Notes: generated by a model from the sequence alone, not told the origin. A stretch of 64,000 bases of DNA from Candidatus Woesearchaeota archaeon (GCA_016188115.1 JACPIK010000002.1:522125-586124); one strand, 5' to 3'. Shown: positions 41,174-50,774, numbered from the stretch's first letter. Translations and numbers: made by a program.

Positions 41174-44044
41174 TTAGTAATTACGTTTAGTTGAAGATTT
41201 TGTTGAAGATGTTTTTTGCCCTTTCTTCTGTTCCCGTTTACGAGTAGTCCGATCTTTTACATACCAGCTAAACACCCCCACAGAAAGAAGAAGCATAATA
41301 CTTAATCCTGTATACGATACAACAGGAGGAGAACTAATTCTCACCGGAACACTCGCAGTAGCAGTTTCATTATGATAAGAAACTTCACCTGTGAGCACAT
41401 AATCGCCAGGTTCCATCCAAGGAGGGATTAACAATTCTTTCTGATACTCTAGATCTGTTTCAACTGCACGGGTATCACTATACTCCTGCAATACCGTCCC
41501 ATTAGGATAGCCCAATCGATAATAAATACGCACATCTTCTGCTGCAGCAACAATGAGTTTAAGCAAATCGACATTGAGCACGATTGTGCCATTTGGTTCT
41601 AAGACCGAATCACTATCAACATCAAGAACAATATCAAAAAGAGAAGCTCGAGGAATTACCGTAATAGATATCAAGACTTCTTTTTTGGTCTGATCGTCCT
41701 CTAAAACCAACGATTTAACGTAGGTTCCAGATGCCATGTCTTGCGGTGCTTTGATAACAACCTCAACAGAGACAGAATTATGAGCCGCAAGATCAATCTC
41801 GTCATCCCCTAATTCCAGAAAATCGCTATCATCAATAGAGAGTTTAATTTCTTTTTCCACATCCCACGGATTACTCACACGAACAAAACGAGAACGCTGT
41901 TCTCCCTGTCGTAACGTGAGCTGAATCAACTTTACACCAACACTAAAAGGACCATCACGGATTTCCGGTTCTTCTTCAATCTCTGGAATGGGTGCTGTGC
42001 TGCTCCCACCGCCACCTCCTCCACCACCGCTACTTCCAGAGGAAGGAGAATCTGCTGCTGCTTGAGTAGCACGAATTCCTGAATGAGTTAAATTCGAAAT
42101 AGTAAGCACAGCACCAGCATCAGTACAGCTAATCCCATTAAGTGTCACACCAGTTGCATTCCCCAAGCAAGAAGTAAAAAGCGTCTCATTTGTTCCCGTA
42201 CAACCATCCCCAATTTCACCAACAGACGAAATCAATGCATCTTTCACACACAACGTCACAAAATTATCATCAGACATATAAAGTGTCTTGGTAGCACCCC
42301 GCAGTTGATCACTCATATTAACAATTAATGATGTACTCGTTTTAGTAATGCGAATCTTACTTAGATCCAAAGAACCAGCACTAAAATTATAGGAGAAATT
42401 GAGTAAAGCCGTGGTATTATCATAGAATTTAACATCTTGCCAACCAGTAAAATTAGTATTCGTTCGATTTCCTGCAATAGTGATGTTGAGTAACGTAAGC
42501 CCACTCGTGGTAACATTCGATTCATTGTAGAGCAAAGTATCGTTAAGATCACTCACTCCATCCCCATCAATATCAGTTGTGTTAAGACTAAAGACTATTG
42601 AAGAGAGATTGATGTTGCCACTAGTATCGTTGATATACACCGTAAAATTATAATTGCCATCTGCAAGAGTACCATTAGAACTATTAAATCCAGTATTAGA
42701 TGAATTCGGATCCATAGAACGATTAGCCCCATTGTTCAAAGCATACCAGGCCGTACTATTTTCATTTGAACTCACATTAAAGAGTAGAGGTAGAGAAGTG
42801 TAGGTAGTATTGATAGGAGACATGATAGTAACAGTTGGTGCAGTCGTATCATCAATCGTACCCTGTGTCCAATTAAGCGTGACCGAAGTGAGATATAGCG
42901 TCGTATTAGAAATCGTAGAATAAAGTGCTCGATAGAGTAAAGAACGATTATTGTTCGCAAACTGCTGGTCCATCTTCTGATTGTTGGTAGCAGTATTCCA
43001 GGTAGTCCCATTATCAACTGAAATTTGCAACGAGATCGTATTTCCACTCGATTCACCCGCGGTTGTCCAAGAAACATTGGTAATATTGTAGATATTATCC
43101 ACGACCGTTGTAGTAGTAGAAGTAAAGTTCCCTGCATTTAATGAAGTTGTAGAAGTTCGAGTATCATTAAAAATAATAAAATCCCTATCTGCATAATCTC
43201 CTACTAAAATCCGTTTGTTGATATGATCATGTGTAATAAATGTAGGGTTTCCAATACCAGTCGGACGAATGGTCCATACAGTGTTTGCATGATGCTCTGA
43301 TCTGTTGACCAGATTGTAAACTTTATGACCATGTGTAAACGAAATTAACGTTAAGTACGTGCCGTCAGAAGCAAACCCATGATTATCAGTATTCCACGGT
43401 GAAGCTGAAATAGTAATATCCTCGCTCCAATTAAATGAGGTACCATTAGCTGAAACATTAAAAAGACGAACTTTAAACGTATCATTATTAACATTTCCTA
43501 CGGTACCAATTCTGCCATCAGGCATATCATGAAGATTGTTGTTAAGCCAATCCGCACTAGAGAGGAGAGGATACGTGGAATTGATATTGACCGTGGTCGT
43601 CGTGTTCGCCGTGAGATTAACCATTAAGACAGAATTACCATTGCGTGAATAAAGAAATTGGCCACTCGCTGCCATGTTATTCCCATCGCTTCCAAGACCA
43701 GTGATGGCGTGATTTGAGACCACCGTGCCATTAAAGTAGGCAATTTTAATTGCAGCACCATTATCATTAGCAAAAACATAGGTGCCATTATTAGCAATTC
43801 CTTTAATGGTTGTCGCTTCCGAAAGCGTCACAACTTGAGAATTATTCTGAGAAATATTGAGCACATAATTATCACCGCTTCCTGTAAACGAGACATTGCC
43901 AGCACGCCAAGAGACATTGTTATATTCCACAATCGTGGTATTGGTAGTAAAATCATCATAACGACCAGGTGTAGTTAATGCAGCAAAAAAAAGAGGAACG
44001 CAAAAAGCAAAGACTAACAACGCTGCAAATACACCTCTTTTCAT
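41174..44044 (-). CDS. Large Thr/Asn-rich surface protein with Gly linker and C-terminal membrane anchor
   Basis: The 956-residue protein has an N-terminal signal sequence (VFAALLVFAFCVPLFFA). A repetitive beta-rich region with many NxT/S glycosylation sequons follows, resembling propeller or Ig-like repeats. A DIDGDGVSDLND calcium loop lies near 495, and a Gly linker (SSGSSGGGGGGGGSS) near 675. The next region looks like a NEW3/Ig-like domain. A single membrane segment near the C-terminus (about 915-932) and a basic Lys/Arg tail end the protein. The features fit a surface or S-layer-associated glycoprotein. It is followed on the same strand by the uvrB intergenic region. Confidence 0.65.
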   Translation of the reverse strand: MKRGVFAALLVFAFCVPLFFAALTTPGRYDDFTTNTTIVEYNNVSWRAGNVSFTGSGDNYVLNISQNNSQVVTLSEATTIKGIANNGTYVFANDNGAAIKIAYFNGTVVSNHAITGLGSDGNNMAASGQFLYSRNGNSVLMVNLTANTTTTVNINSTYPLLSSADWLNNNLHDMPDGRIGTVGNVNNDTFKVRLFNVSANGTSFNWSEDITISASPWNTDNHGFASDGTYLTLISFTHGHKVYNLVNRSEHHANTVWTIRPTGIGNPTFITHDHINKRILVGDYADRDFIIFNDTRTSTTSLNAGNFTSTTTTVVDNIYNITNVSWTTAGESSGNTISLQISVDNGTTWNTATNNQKMDQQFANNNRSLLYRALYSTISNTTLYLTSVTLNWTQGTIDDTTAPTVTIMSPINTTYTSLPLLFNVSSNENSTAWYALNNGANRSMDPNSSNTGFNSSNGTLADGNYNFTVYINDTSGNINLSSIVFSLNTTDIDGDGVSDLNDTLLYNESNVTTSGLTLLNITIAGNRTNTNFTGWQDVKFYDNTTALLNFSYNFSAGSLDLSKIRITKTSTSLIVNMSDQLRGATKTLYMSDDNFVTLCVKDALISSVGEIGDGCTGTNETLFTSCLGNATGVTLNGISCTDAGAVLTISNLTHSGIRATQAAADSPSSGSSGGGGGGGGSSTAPIPEIEEEPEIRDGPFSVGVKLIQLTLRQGEQRSRFVRVSNPWDVEKEIKLSIDDSDFLELGDDEIDLAAHNSVSVEVVIKAPQDMASGTYVKSLVLEDDQTKKEVLISITVIPRASLFDIVLDVDSDSVLEPNGTIVLNVDLLKLIVAAAEDVRIYYRLGYPNGTVLQEYSDTRAVETDLEYQKELLIPPWMEPGDYVLTGEVSYHNETATASVPVRISSPPVVSYTGLSIMLLLSVGVFSWYVKDRTTRKREQKKGQKTSSTKSSTKRNY

Positions 44045-44148
44045 AGAGTAAAAAGAATTTCAAGATATATAAAAGTAACGAGAGAAAGAGAGAGAGAGGA
44101 AAAAAAAGAAAAACAGAAAGAAAAGGAATAAAAAGAAGAAACATAAAA

Positions 44149-45093
44149 TTATTCTACTTTTTTTACCAAACGCACCACATAATTTCGTCCCCGTTTCTCT
44201 CGTTCAATAACTTTCTTAAAGTCAAGATTTGTTGCAATGGCTGAAACTTTTGATTTAGACCAATCTAATTTTTTTCCAATATCACGTTGATCTAATTGAT
44301 TGCTATTACCTTGCAAAAGATCAACAAAGATTTGCTCATCTGGACCCAAAAGTGAACGAGGAATAATTACATCAGAATGAACAAGAGATTTATCCAAACC
44401 AGTTTTAAGATTACGTAATAGATAATAACGAGTAAACAAAATTCCCCCAAGAATACCAATACCAAACCCAATAATAACTAAAAACCACAATTCCCATTCG
44501 CCAAATTCATCTTTGAGTTGCAAACTAAAAGGAAGTTCTTCTTCATGATCCCGATATTGAAGATAATAACGCTGAGGAAATTGAGGAGATTTTTCTCTCC
44601 AAGAGACAATAATGTTTTTACCATTAGTAATTATTTGTGTTGCTGCAGGAACAATAGAAGGATCATTCACATCCTGTGTAAGATCTAAGATCATACCCGC
44701 AGGAATAATGATATCATAAGATACAAATTGAGGATTAAACGGGATGTTAAGTGTTCTTGATAAAGCATAATTTAGATTATTTTGCTCAATAGCACCACCT
44801 AAATCATATTCTATCACTACTTGACACGACGCACAATCCAACGTGATGTTTACCAGTGAAGGAAAAGAAGAAGGTTTCTGATTAATGAATAAATTATACG
44901 CACCGTTAGGAGGAATAAAGAGAAACTCTTCCTGAGTGCTTTGAGCAATAGTAATAACAACAGTTTCATGCAAAGAGAGGTCATCATGTAACGTATCAAG
45001 AATTGAAACATTTTCAATGACATGTCCCAAACTTGATGAAACTAATACCAAAGAAAACAGAAATAATAACAACTGCATTCTGTGAGGGATCAT
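44149..45093 (-). CDS. Membrane-tethered winged-helix regulator
   Basis: The 314-residue protein has a signal sequence (MQLLLFLFSLVLVSS; an in-frame ATG at 45078 would begin there). A strand-rich exported domain (~25-205) contains Cys in DCASCQ. One membrane segment (about 206-226, WFLVIIGFGIGILGGILF) follows, then a cytoplasmic winged helix (about 260-310; LDQRDIGKKLDWSKSKVSAI). This is an outside-sensor, inside-DNA-binding layout seen in archaeal membrane-bound HTH proteins. It precedes the large surface-protein gene by 104 bp and might control it; that is inference. Confidence 0.7.
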   Translation of the reverse strand: MIPHRMQLLLFLFSLVLVSSSLGHVIENVSILDTLHDDLSLHETVVITIAQSTQEEFLFIPPNGAYNLFINQKPSSFPSLVNITLDCASCQVVIEYDLGGAIEQNNLNYALSRTLNIPFNPQFVSYDIIIPAGMILDLTQDVNDPSIVPAATQIITNGKNIIVSWREKSPQFPQRYYLQYRDHEEELPFSLQLKDEFGEWELWFLVIIGFGIGILGGILFTRYYLLRNLKTGLDKSLVHSDVIIPRSLLGPDEQIFVDLLQGNSNQLDQRDIGKKLDWSKSKVSAIATNLDFKKVIEREKRGRNYVVRLVKKVE

Positions 45094-45274
45094 GAGTTAA
45101 AAGATAGTTCTGAACTATTTAAAAATAGCGGTGAGGACACTCATCCGAAAAAATAGTTCCGCACCATAATAATGCTAAATTCTAGAGTTTTAGAGCCCAT
45201 AGTAACTATCTTTAACGCATCGTTCTAACTCTCTGCCCAGATTTTTAATAAAGAAGTTCAACTCGCCAACACCC

Positions 45275-45694
45275 ATGAAAAAACCAAAATCAAATCTGGT
45301 GATAAGACTTAATTTGATCACATGGAGCTTACTTGGGTTTATAGCAATTGCAATACTCATACCCACCAGCCTAGCTCAAGAAGAAAAATTAGAACTAACA
45401 AAAGAAATGACAATCCAAGAACTTCAAGAACAACACGATCAGTATAAATTTGCCTATGAATTAGATGAAAACAGTATAGATCATGAATCGCAAGAATGGA
45501 ATTCATTTGCCGATTTTGAAAATGATCGTTTTGAAGAAAATAATAGTGATAAAGAAATAGCAACGGGAGAAAAAAAAGAATTACAAAGTCAAGTTCAGTA
45601 CCCAGAAAATACCCCTAATTTAGAAGATACACACAACACAACTCTACTGTCACTATTTGATTCATTTTTACAATTGTTACATCTTAAAACATAA
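45275..45694 (+). CDS. Exported acidic protein at head of redox operon
   Basis: The 139-residue product has one N-terminal hydrophobic segment (about 16-33, SLLGFIAIAILIPTSLA) and an acidic, Gln/Asn-rich exported region (~35-125) without cysteines. It starts the run of redox genes and stands 16 bp before the ferredoxin start. No FMN-attachment motif is visible. It may be a signal-anchored accessory protein. Function unknown. Confidence 0.5.
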   Translation: MKKPKSNLVIRLNLITWSLLGFIAIAILIPTSLAQEEKLELTKEMTIQELQEQHDQYKFAYELDENSIDHESQEWNSFADFENDRFEENNSDKEIATGEKKELQSQVQYPENTPNLEDTHNTTLLSLFDSFLQLLHLKT

Positions 45695-45710
45695 AACGGA
45701 GGAGAAAAAA

Positions 45711-45941
45711 ATGACCTATAAGATAATCTATAATCAGAAAGAATGTATTGGCGCCGGAGAATGTGAACGACTCTCACCTCGCTGGAAAGTAGGCAACAAT
45801 GGACGAGCACAATTGCAGGGATCAATACCCAATAAAAATGGAGAATTTGAACTTGAAATCCCCGACGAAGAATTCAAAGTGCAAAAACAGATCGCGGGAA
45901 GTTGCCCCGTAGGGTGCATTCGAATTGAAAAATGCAAATAA
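45711..45941 (+). CDS. Small ferredoxin ([3Fe-4S]-like cysteine pattern)
   Basis: The ATG at 45711 is chosen because GGAGGAG lies about 7 bp upstream. The 76-residue protein has CIGAGEC (C-x2-A-x2-C) and later CPVGC, the pattern of single-cluster ferredoxins in which the middle cysteine of the usual CxxCxxC is replaced, often giving a [3Fe-4S] cluster. It would carry electrons to or from the flavin reductase encoded immediately downstream, whose start overlaps its 3' end by 10 bp. Confidence 0.85.
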   Translation: MTYKIIYNQKECIGAGECERLSPRWKVGNNGRAQLQGSIPNKNGEFELEIPDEEFKVQKQIAGSCPVGCIRIEKCK

Positions 45942-46663
45942 AAACCAGCAAAGCAACGATACGCAAGATTGAACAGGAAGCCGCATCAATCAAACGTATT
46001 TTGCTGAGTATAAACCATAACCTCAAACCTCTTGCAGGGCAATATGTTATGCTTGCGTTTCCTGAGGACCCAGCTGCAAAAAGAGCATTTTCCATTGTCT
46101 CCTGCCATGATCAACAGATAGAATTATGCATCAAAGAACATGGGCCGTTTACAAAAAAACTCTTTGAAGCGAAACTGGGACAAGAGCTGTTAGTGTTTGG
46201 ACCTTATGGAACTTTTACGCTTCCAAAAGTATCTCAGCCGACCATATTTATAGCCGGAGGAATTGGAATTACACCGCTTTATAACTTAGCTAATGCACTC
46301 GTTGAATGTAATCAAAGTCAGAAAAAAAAGAAAATATTGAAACGAAGAGAAGAAGGAAATGAGCAAAAAGAGAATGAAGAACACAATGACCAAAAGAGCT
46401 ACTTATTCTACTCCGTTAAAACACATGATGAAATCGCATTAAAAAAAGAGTTAACTCATCTCTCTACTAAAATGCAGGTGACCTATCTTTGCACCTGCGA
46501 AGGTTCCCCCCGTATTAGCGCCGACTATCTCCAGCAACACGTTAACAATCTTTCAGGATATCTTTACTACATTTGCGGACCACCATTAATGATGCAAGTA
46601 ATCACTCAAGACCTCATCAGCAATGGCGTTAGCCAAGATCAGATTCGACAAGAGAACTTTTAA
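45932..46663 (+). CDS. FAD/NAD(P)-binding oxidoreductase (ferredoxin-reductase family)
   Basis: The 243-residue protein has the FNR-family order: FAD-binding RAFSIVS, GPYGTF, nucleotide-binding IAGGIGITPLYNLA and the C-terminal CGPPLMM. It would pass electrons between NAD(P)H and the adjacent ferredoxin or membrane heme protein. A charged low-complexity insertion (about residues 127-153, rich in Lys, Glu, Asn) sits between the NAD motif and the next strand and is unlike most relatives. Its start overlaps the ferredoxin gene, and the apbE start follows its stop by 1 bp. Confidence 0.85.
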   Translation: MQIKTSKATIRKIEQEAASIKRILLSINHNLKPLAGQYVMLAFPEDPAAKRAFSIVSCHDQQIELCIKEHGPFTKKLFEAKLGQELLVFGPYGTFTLPKVSQPTIFIAGGIGITPLYNLANALVECNQSQKKKKILKRREEGNEQKENEEHNDQKSYLFYSVKTHDEIALKKELTHLSTKMQVTYLCTCEGSPRISADYLQQHVNNLSGYLYYICGPPLMMQVITQDLISNGVSQDQIRQENF

Positions 46664-46664
46664 C

Positions 46665-47630
46665 ATGAAAACGACTTGCCCTATGACCACAGAAACAAAT
46701 AACGGAGTTTCAAAAAATATCCCCTTAGTCGGAGCAACAATCCAGATTATTCTCTATGATTTAGATCCCCAGATTATTGACACATTCTGGGATGACTTTG
46801 TCAATGAAGCAAAACGGTTAGAACAGATCTTTAATTTTTATGATCCCAAAAGTGAACTTTCATTACTCAATAATCAAAGACAAAAGATATGTTCAAAAGA
46901 ACTAATCACAGTAATTAAAACCGCACTAGAATACTCTCACAAAACCAACGGAGCGTACGATGTCAGTAAAGGTCTTGCCTTTCTTGACCGAAAGCAAGGA
47001 AAAACACCTCGCATATTGCACTGTTCATACAAGGATATTAAACTTGAAAATAGTAATAGTAGTAAAAATAATAATGATTATGATGATAATAACAATAGTA
47101 ATAAAATCACTCTTCTTCATCCAGACGTCCAGATTGATTTAGGCAGTATTGCCAAGGGCTACATTGTGGATAAGTTAGTTGAATTTCTTCAAGAGATGGG
47201 AATTGAGAACGGATTTATTGATGCCCGCGGAGATATGCGCGGATTTGGCAACCACAAAGAGAAAATAGAAATACAACACCCTCGAAAACAAGAAGAAATC
47301 ATTGGAACTTTCATTCTACAAAACGCCGCTGTTGCCACCTCCGGAGATTATCATCAATTTCACCTAGATTACACACAAAGCCACATTATTGGAAAACGAA
47401 ATATTGCCAGCGCCACCATTGTATGTTCAACCGCCATGCACGCCGATGTTCTTGCAACCTGCGCAATGGTCTGTGATCAAAAGACAACACAAAGACTACT
47501 TGCTGATGCTATAGCACAAGGATTACTTGTAACAGCCAATCTAGAACAAGTCTCTCTAGAAGGAATGCCTCTAACATCAAACCAAACCATCTCTAATAAT
47601 CAAATAAACACAATCTCAGTTGCTACATAA
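46665..47630 (+). CDS. apbE: FAD:protein FMN transferase ApbE
   Basis: ApbE covalently attaches FMN to Thr/Ser of target proteins. The 321-residue product (ATG 46665) has the family motifs GAYDVSKG, DLGSIAKGYIVDKL (Mg/FAD site), GFIDARGDMR and the late CSTAMHADVLAT. An Asn/Ser/Asp-rich insertion (~127-147) lies before the catalytic strand. It begins 1 bp after the reductase stop. No signal peptide is present (N-terminus MKTTCPMTTETNNG), so a cytoplasmic or peripheral location is possible. No FMN-binding target domain is encoded in the window. Confidence 0.9.
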   Translation: MKTTCPMTTETNNGVSKNIPLVGATIQIILYDLDPQIIDTFWDDFVNEAKRLEQIFNFYDPKSELSLLNNQRQKICSKELITVIKTALEYSHKTNGAYDVSKGLAFLDRKQGKTPRILHCSYKDIKLENSNSSKNNNDYDDNNNSNKITLLHPDVQIDLGSIAKGYIVDKLVEFLQEMGIENGFIDARGDMRGFGNHKEKIEIQHPRKQEEIIGTFILQNAAVATSGDYHQFHLDYTQSHIIGKRNIASATIVCSTAMHADVLATCAMVCDQKTTQRLLADAIAQGLLVTANLEQVSLEGMPLTSNQTISNNQINTISVAT

Positions 47631-47650
47631 AAAAACATACGGAAAAAACC

Positions 47651-48508
47651 ATGAACATCAAAACAATAATGTTAATCATACTAGGAATCATGACAACAGG
47701 CAGTTTTATCTACCTCACAAATCAAATCCAAGACACATATTACATTTGGTTAGTAACAAGAGTTGTTGGATTGATATCATTTCTCCTGCTCTTTCTCACT
47801 GTGCTCATCGGCGAAGCACGAGTAATGACACAAATCAAAGCAAATTTTACTCTCTTTCGCTTTCACGTTCCTTTTGCTATAGGATCAATGTTCTTAGTCC
47901 TGTTACATGGCATCGCCGCACTCACAGATAATTTCAAGTGGGGAAAAGGGCTCTCGTGGGTACAATACCTCGGATTTAGTTTCTCTGACAAATGGGTAAC
48001 ATTGCTCTCACTAGGAACACTGTCATTTTATTTGATACTAATTGTAGGAATAACCTCCAATAAACGAATGATCCAAACGATGGGATATAAAACTTGGAAA
48101 CGAGTTCATTATCTAAGCTATATTTCATTCATCTTAGGGTTTGTGCACGCATTCTTTCTAGGAACCGATTTTAAAACTGGTCCTTTAGCATGGCTCATCT
48201 CGCCTTTGTACACAATTCTCTTCTTAATCATCATGAGTTTACTGCTTGCACGCATTATTAGTAAGACACGATTAGTAGAACAACAACGCGATATTACCGT
48301 TGCTGCGGTGTTTTGTATTATCCTTGTTCTGGGTGCTGCATTTTTAGTACATAGTGTAACGCAAAAACGAGAAATACTCAACACAGCATTACAACAGGAA
48401 TCGATTGATTTCAATGTATTAGAAGAACAAATACGTACTATACAACAGCAAAATATCGACCTTGCGTCACAGATTCAGGATGTTCATACCCAGAGGATGC
48501 AATCATGA
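47651..48508 (+). CDS. Ferric-reductase-like transmembrane protein
   Basis: The 285-residue protein has about six or seven membrane segments and the family histidines: LFRFHVPFAIGS, LLHGIAAL, WKRVHYLSYISFILGFVHAF. These likely bind two hemes as in FRE/MsrQ/NOX-type domains. A C-terminal cytoplasmic or periplasmic coiled coil (~230-285) extends beyond the core. With ferredoxin, reductase and ApbE in the same operon it probably moves electrons across the membrane. The next gene overlaps its end by 4 bp. Confidence 0.85.
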   Translation: MNIKTIMLIILGIMTTGSFIYLTNQIQDTYYIWLVTRVVGLISFLLLFLTVLIGEARVMTQIKANFTLFRFHVPFAIGSMFLVLLHGIAALTDNFKWGKGLSWVQYLGFSFSDKWVTLLSLGTLSFYLILIVGITSNKRMIQTMGYKTWKRVHYLSYISFILGFVHAFFLGTDFKTGPLAWLISPLYTILFLIIMSLLLARIISKTRLVEQQRDITVAAVFCIILVLGAAFLVHSVTQKREILNTALQQESIDFNVLEEQIRTIQQQNIDLASQIQDVHTQRMQS

Positions 48509-48924
48509 ACCGTAGCACTGCCTGGATAGGATTATGTGTTTGCATAACTTTACTCTATGTGTTAGGTGCAATCTATATTGAAAAATCATACACTTTAGAA
48601 CAAAATGCCATCCTTGAACAAAAAAATACCGTGTTAGTACGTAAGAATCAACTTGAAACAGAATTATCCAAAGCAAGAGAACTGCAATCAAGACTTAAAG
48701 AACGTCTAGAGGAAGAAGAAACAGCCCTGCAACAAGAATTAGAACGACGTGAAGCGCAACAGTCCGCAGCTATTGCAGCACAACTTGCCCAAGAACGTGA
48801 AGCAGCGCAACAACGATTAATTCAACAACAACTCGAAGCGCAACGAGCCGCAGAGGCAGCAAGACAAGCAGAAATTCAGCGACAACTTGACGCACAACAA
48901 GCTCGAAGAACCAGAGCTTCATGA
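48505..48924 (+). CDS. Signal-anchored Gln/Ala-rich coiled-coil protein
   Basis: The 139-residue product has a single N-terminal membrane segment (about 7-24, AWIGLCVCITLLYVLGAIYI) and then an unbroken Gln/Glu/Ala/Arg helix (30-135) of coiled-coil type. It overlaps the ferric-reductase-like gene by ATGA. It may pair with the C-terminal coiled coil of that protein as a stalk or spacer. No flavinylation motif is visible. Function otherwise unknown. Confidence 0.55.
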   Translation: MNRSTAWIGLCVCITLLYVLGAIYIEKSYTLEQNAILEQKNTVLVRKNQLETELSKARELQSRLKERLEEEETALQQELERREAQQSAAIAAQLAQEREAAQQRLIQQQLEAQRAAEAARQAEIQRQLDAQQARRTRAS

Positions 48925-49058
48925 GTCAAAGTGATGAGTAATTTATGAGGATATAATGACTGGTTAAATACTCTAAAAGATATTTTTAAGCAATATAAAA
49001 GGGATTCAGGAGATAACCTGGGGAGTCACTTCATAATAGAACACATACTCAAAAAGAG

Positions 49059-49379
49059 ATGGCAACATACAACTTAAATTTGGTAAGAAGAGATATAGAT
49101 CAATTAAATGGGCTTTTTGGAAGTTCACCATATAGTGTTCGATTAGATACAAGAAGAAAATACCTCGTCGGTGAAAGGAGCCAACTTAGTGTAGTAGCAT
49201 TGCATATCTATAAAGAACCTTGGACATTTATGGGGTATGATTTAAACCAAGTAACGGTATTTCATGGATTAATGGACGATTTCCCATTAGATATGCAAGC
49301 AGATATCAAAACTCGCATGGGAAAAGTCGCAGCCCTTGATGATGTTGTGAAATGGACCAAACCACGAGTTAAGATGTAA
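49059..49379 (+). CDS. Uncharacterised 106-aa protein
   Basis: A soluble alpha/beta protein without signal peptide, membrane segment or cysteines. It begins MATYNLNLVRRDIDQLNGLF. No family recognised. It stands alone with ~135 bp upstream containing AT-rich promoter-like sequence. Confidence 0.5.
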   Translation: MATYNLNLVRRDIDQLNGLFGSSPYSVRLDTRRKYLVGERSQLSVVALHIYKEPWTFMGYDLNQVTVFHGLMDDFPLDMQADIKTRMGKVAALDDVVKWTKPRVKM

Positions 49380-49516
49380 TTGACCATATAGGCCTGAGTA
49401 GTATTTTTTACAGCGGCATTAGTAAAATCGTTGTTTTGTGATTATTGCCAATAGGTATTGACAACTATATTTTCAAGACGACAAATACTTTCACTACACG
49501 CCAGGTCAAACACAAG

Positions 49517-49526
49517 ATTATAAACC
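49517..49526 (+). promoter_or_regulatory. TATA box of the DEDDh exonuclease
   Basis: GATTATAAAC is centred about 28 bp before the ATG at 49550. This supports that start over an in-frame ATG at 49445. Confidence 0.5.
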
Positions 49527-49549
49527 CTGCTTTCCGCATTTGCTCCATG

Positions 49550-50134
49550 TATACGGTGGTAGATATTGAGACAACAGGTCTTTCCAAGAACTTTCATCGC
49601 ATTACAGAAATCGCCGCTGCAAAAATTCGCAACGGCCAAATTGTTGATTCATATCAGACGTTAATTAATCCTCAAACCCCCATCCCTGCGTTTATTACCC
49701 AGCTTACGGGGATTAACAATAAAATGGTGCAAAATGCTCCCACGATTAGTAATGTCATTCCTGCTTTTACTGATTTTTTAGGTAAAGACGTCTTTGTTGC
49801 ACATAACGCCGCATTTGATTTTGGCTTTCTCGAACACAACAGCCGTATGCATGGTTTTGAATTGCAAAACAGTCGTGTTTGTACCCGCAAACTTGCCAAC
49901 CGCTTGTTTCCCGAACTACCCCGTAAAAGACTAAGTGATTTATGTTCTCATCTTAACATCACTAACGTCCAAGCGCACCGAGCCATGGGCGACGTACAAG
50001 CAACAGCATTAGTGTTTAACAATATGCTCTCAATATTGCACCAAAAAGGGATTTCTAATGTTGATGATATCTTAAAGTTTGAACGAAGTGCAAGCAAGAA
50101 GAGTGTAACTCCTTATAGTTTACTTGGAGATTGA
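49550..50134 (+). CDS. DEDDh 3'-5' exonuclease (DnaQ/PolC-epsilon-like)
   Basis: The 194-residue protein opens MYTVVDIETTGLSKN (D6, E8), followed by FVAHNAAFDFGFLEH and HRAMGDVQAT, the ordered DEDDh acidic residues and His. It removes nucleotides from 3' ends and resembles the proofreading or epsilon-like exonucleases often found singly in archaea and bacteria. Length is that of a lone exonuclease domain. The leaderless start has a TATA box at the right distance. Confidence 0.9.
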   Translation, partial: YTVVDIETTGLSKNFHRITEIAAAKIRNGQIVDSYQTLINPQTPIPAFITQLTGINNKMVQNAPTISNVIPAFTDFLGKDVFVAHNAAFDFGFLEHNSRMHGFELQNSRVCTRKLANRLFPELPRKRLSDLCSHLNITNVQAHRAMGDVQATALVFNNMLSILHQKGISNVDDILKFERSASKKSVTPYSLLGD

Positions 50135-50144
50135 GTAATAATTA

Positions 50145-50678
50145 TTATTTCTTTGTAGGTTTATGCTTAAAATGAAACAGAATCAATGCGATGATGAGTA
50201 CAGCTACCCCCATTAATGAAATTCGCAAAATAGGATGTAGTCCTTCAGGTCGATTTTGAGAAGGTAAGGTGTTTGTTCCTAAAGCGTCAACATCTTGCTG
50301 TGCCCGTGATAATAATGCAGTTCTAGTACATAAACCGGTTGCGAGATCGCCATCTTGATTATAATCATACGTATAGACAATATACTCCTGACCAAGTTCA
50401 AATAAATACCCACAACTGGCACTATCCTGTGCGGTCTTCACAATAGTTGTTTGAGTAATATCTCCTTTCCACACTTGTGAGACTTCGAATGTCACTTTAA
50501 TAGGATCAGTAGAACTTAATGGGAGAATAGGAGGTTGAATTTCAATAACTTTTCCTACAAATACTGCTGTTGCTTGGTCCAATGATTCTTGAGGGGAGCC
50601 CGGTTGAATACAAGAACAAGCTAACGCTATGGATGAAGTCACAAGAATACAGAATAGATAGAGCAATGTCTTCACCAT
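50145..50678 (-). CDS. Secreted NTR/TIMP-like protein with C-terminal membrane anchor
   Basis: The product begins with a signal peptide (LYLFCILVTSSIALA), and the mature protein starts CSCIQPGSPQES. A strand-rich body with VFVGKVIEIQ, VWKGDI and CGYLFELGQEYIVY follows, then GLCTRTA, the cysteine and strand pattern of netrin/TIMP-like domains. A membrane segment (about 150-170, ILRISLMGVAVLIIALIL) anchors the C-terminus. In animals such domains inhibit metalloproteases; in prokaryotes the role is unknown. A secreted metalloprotease is encoded about 15 kb away. Confidence 0.75.
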   Translation of the reverse strand: MVKTLLYLFCILVTSSIALACSCIQPGSPQESLDQATAVFVGKVIEIQPPILPLSSTDPIKVTFEVSQVWKGDITQTTIVKTAQDSASCGYLFELGQEYIVYTYDYNQDGDLATGLCTRTALLSRAQQDVDALGTNTLPSQNRPEGLHPILRISLMGVAVLIIALILFHFKHKPTKK

Positions 50679-50774
50679 TTCAGAAGGGAGGTTAAGAGAG
50701 TATTAAAATGTGTTGGTGGATAAAAACACAGACTAACCACACCATTTATATTTGTCATTACATTCTTTTTATTC

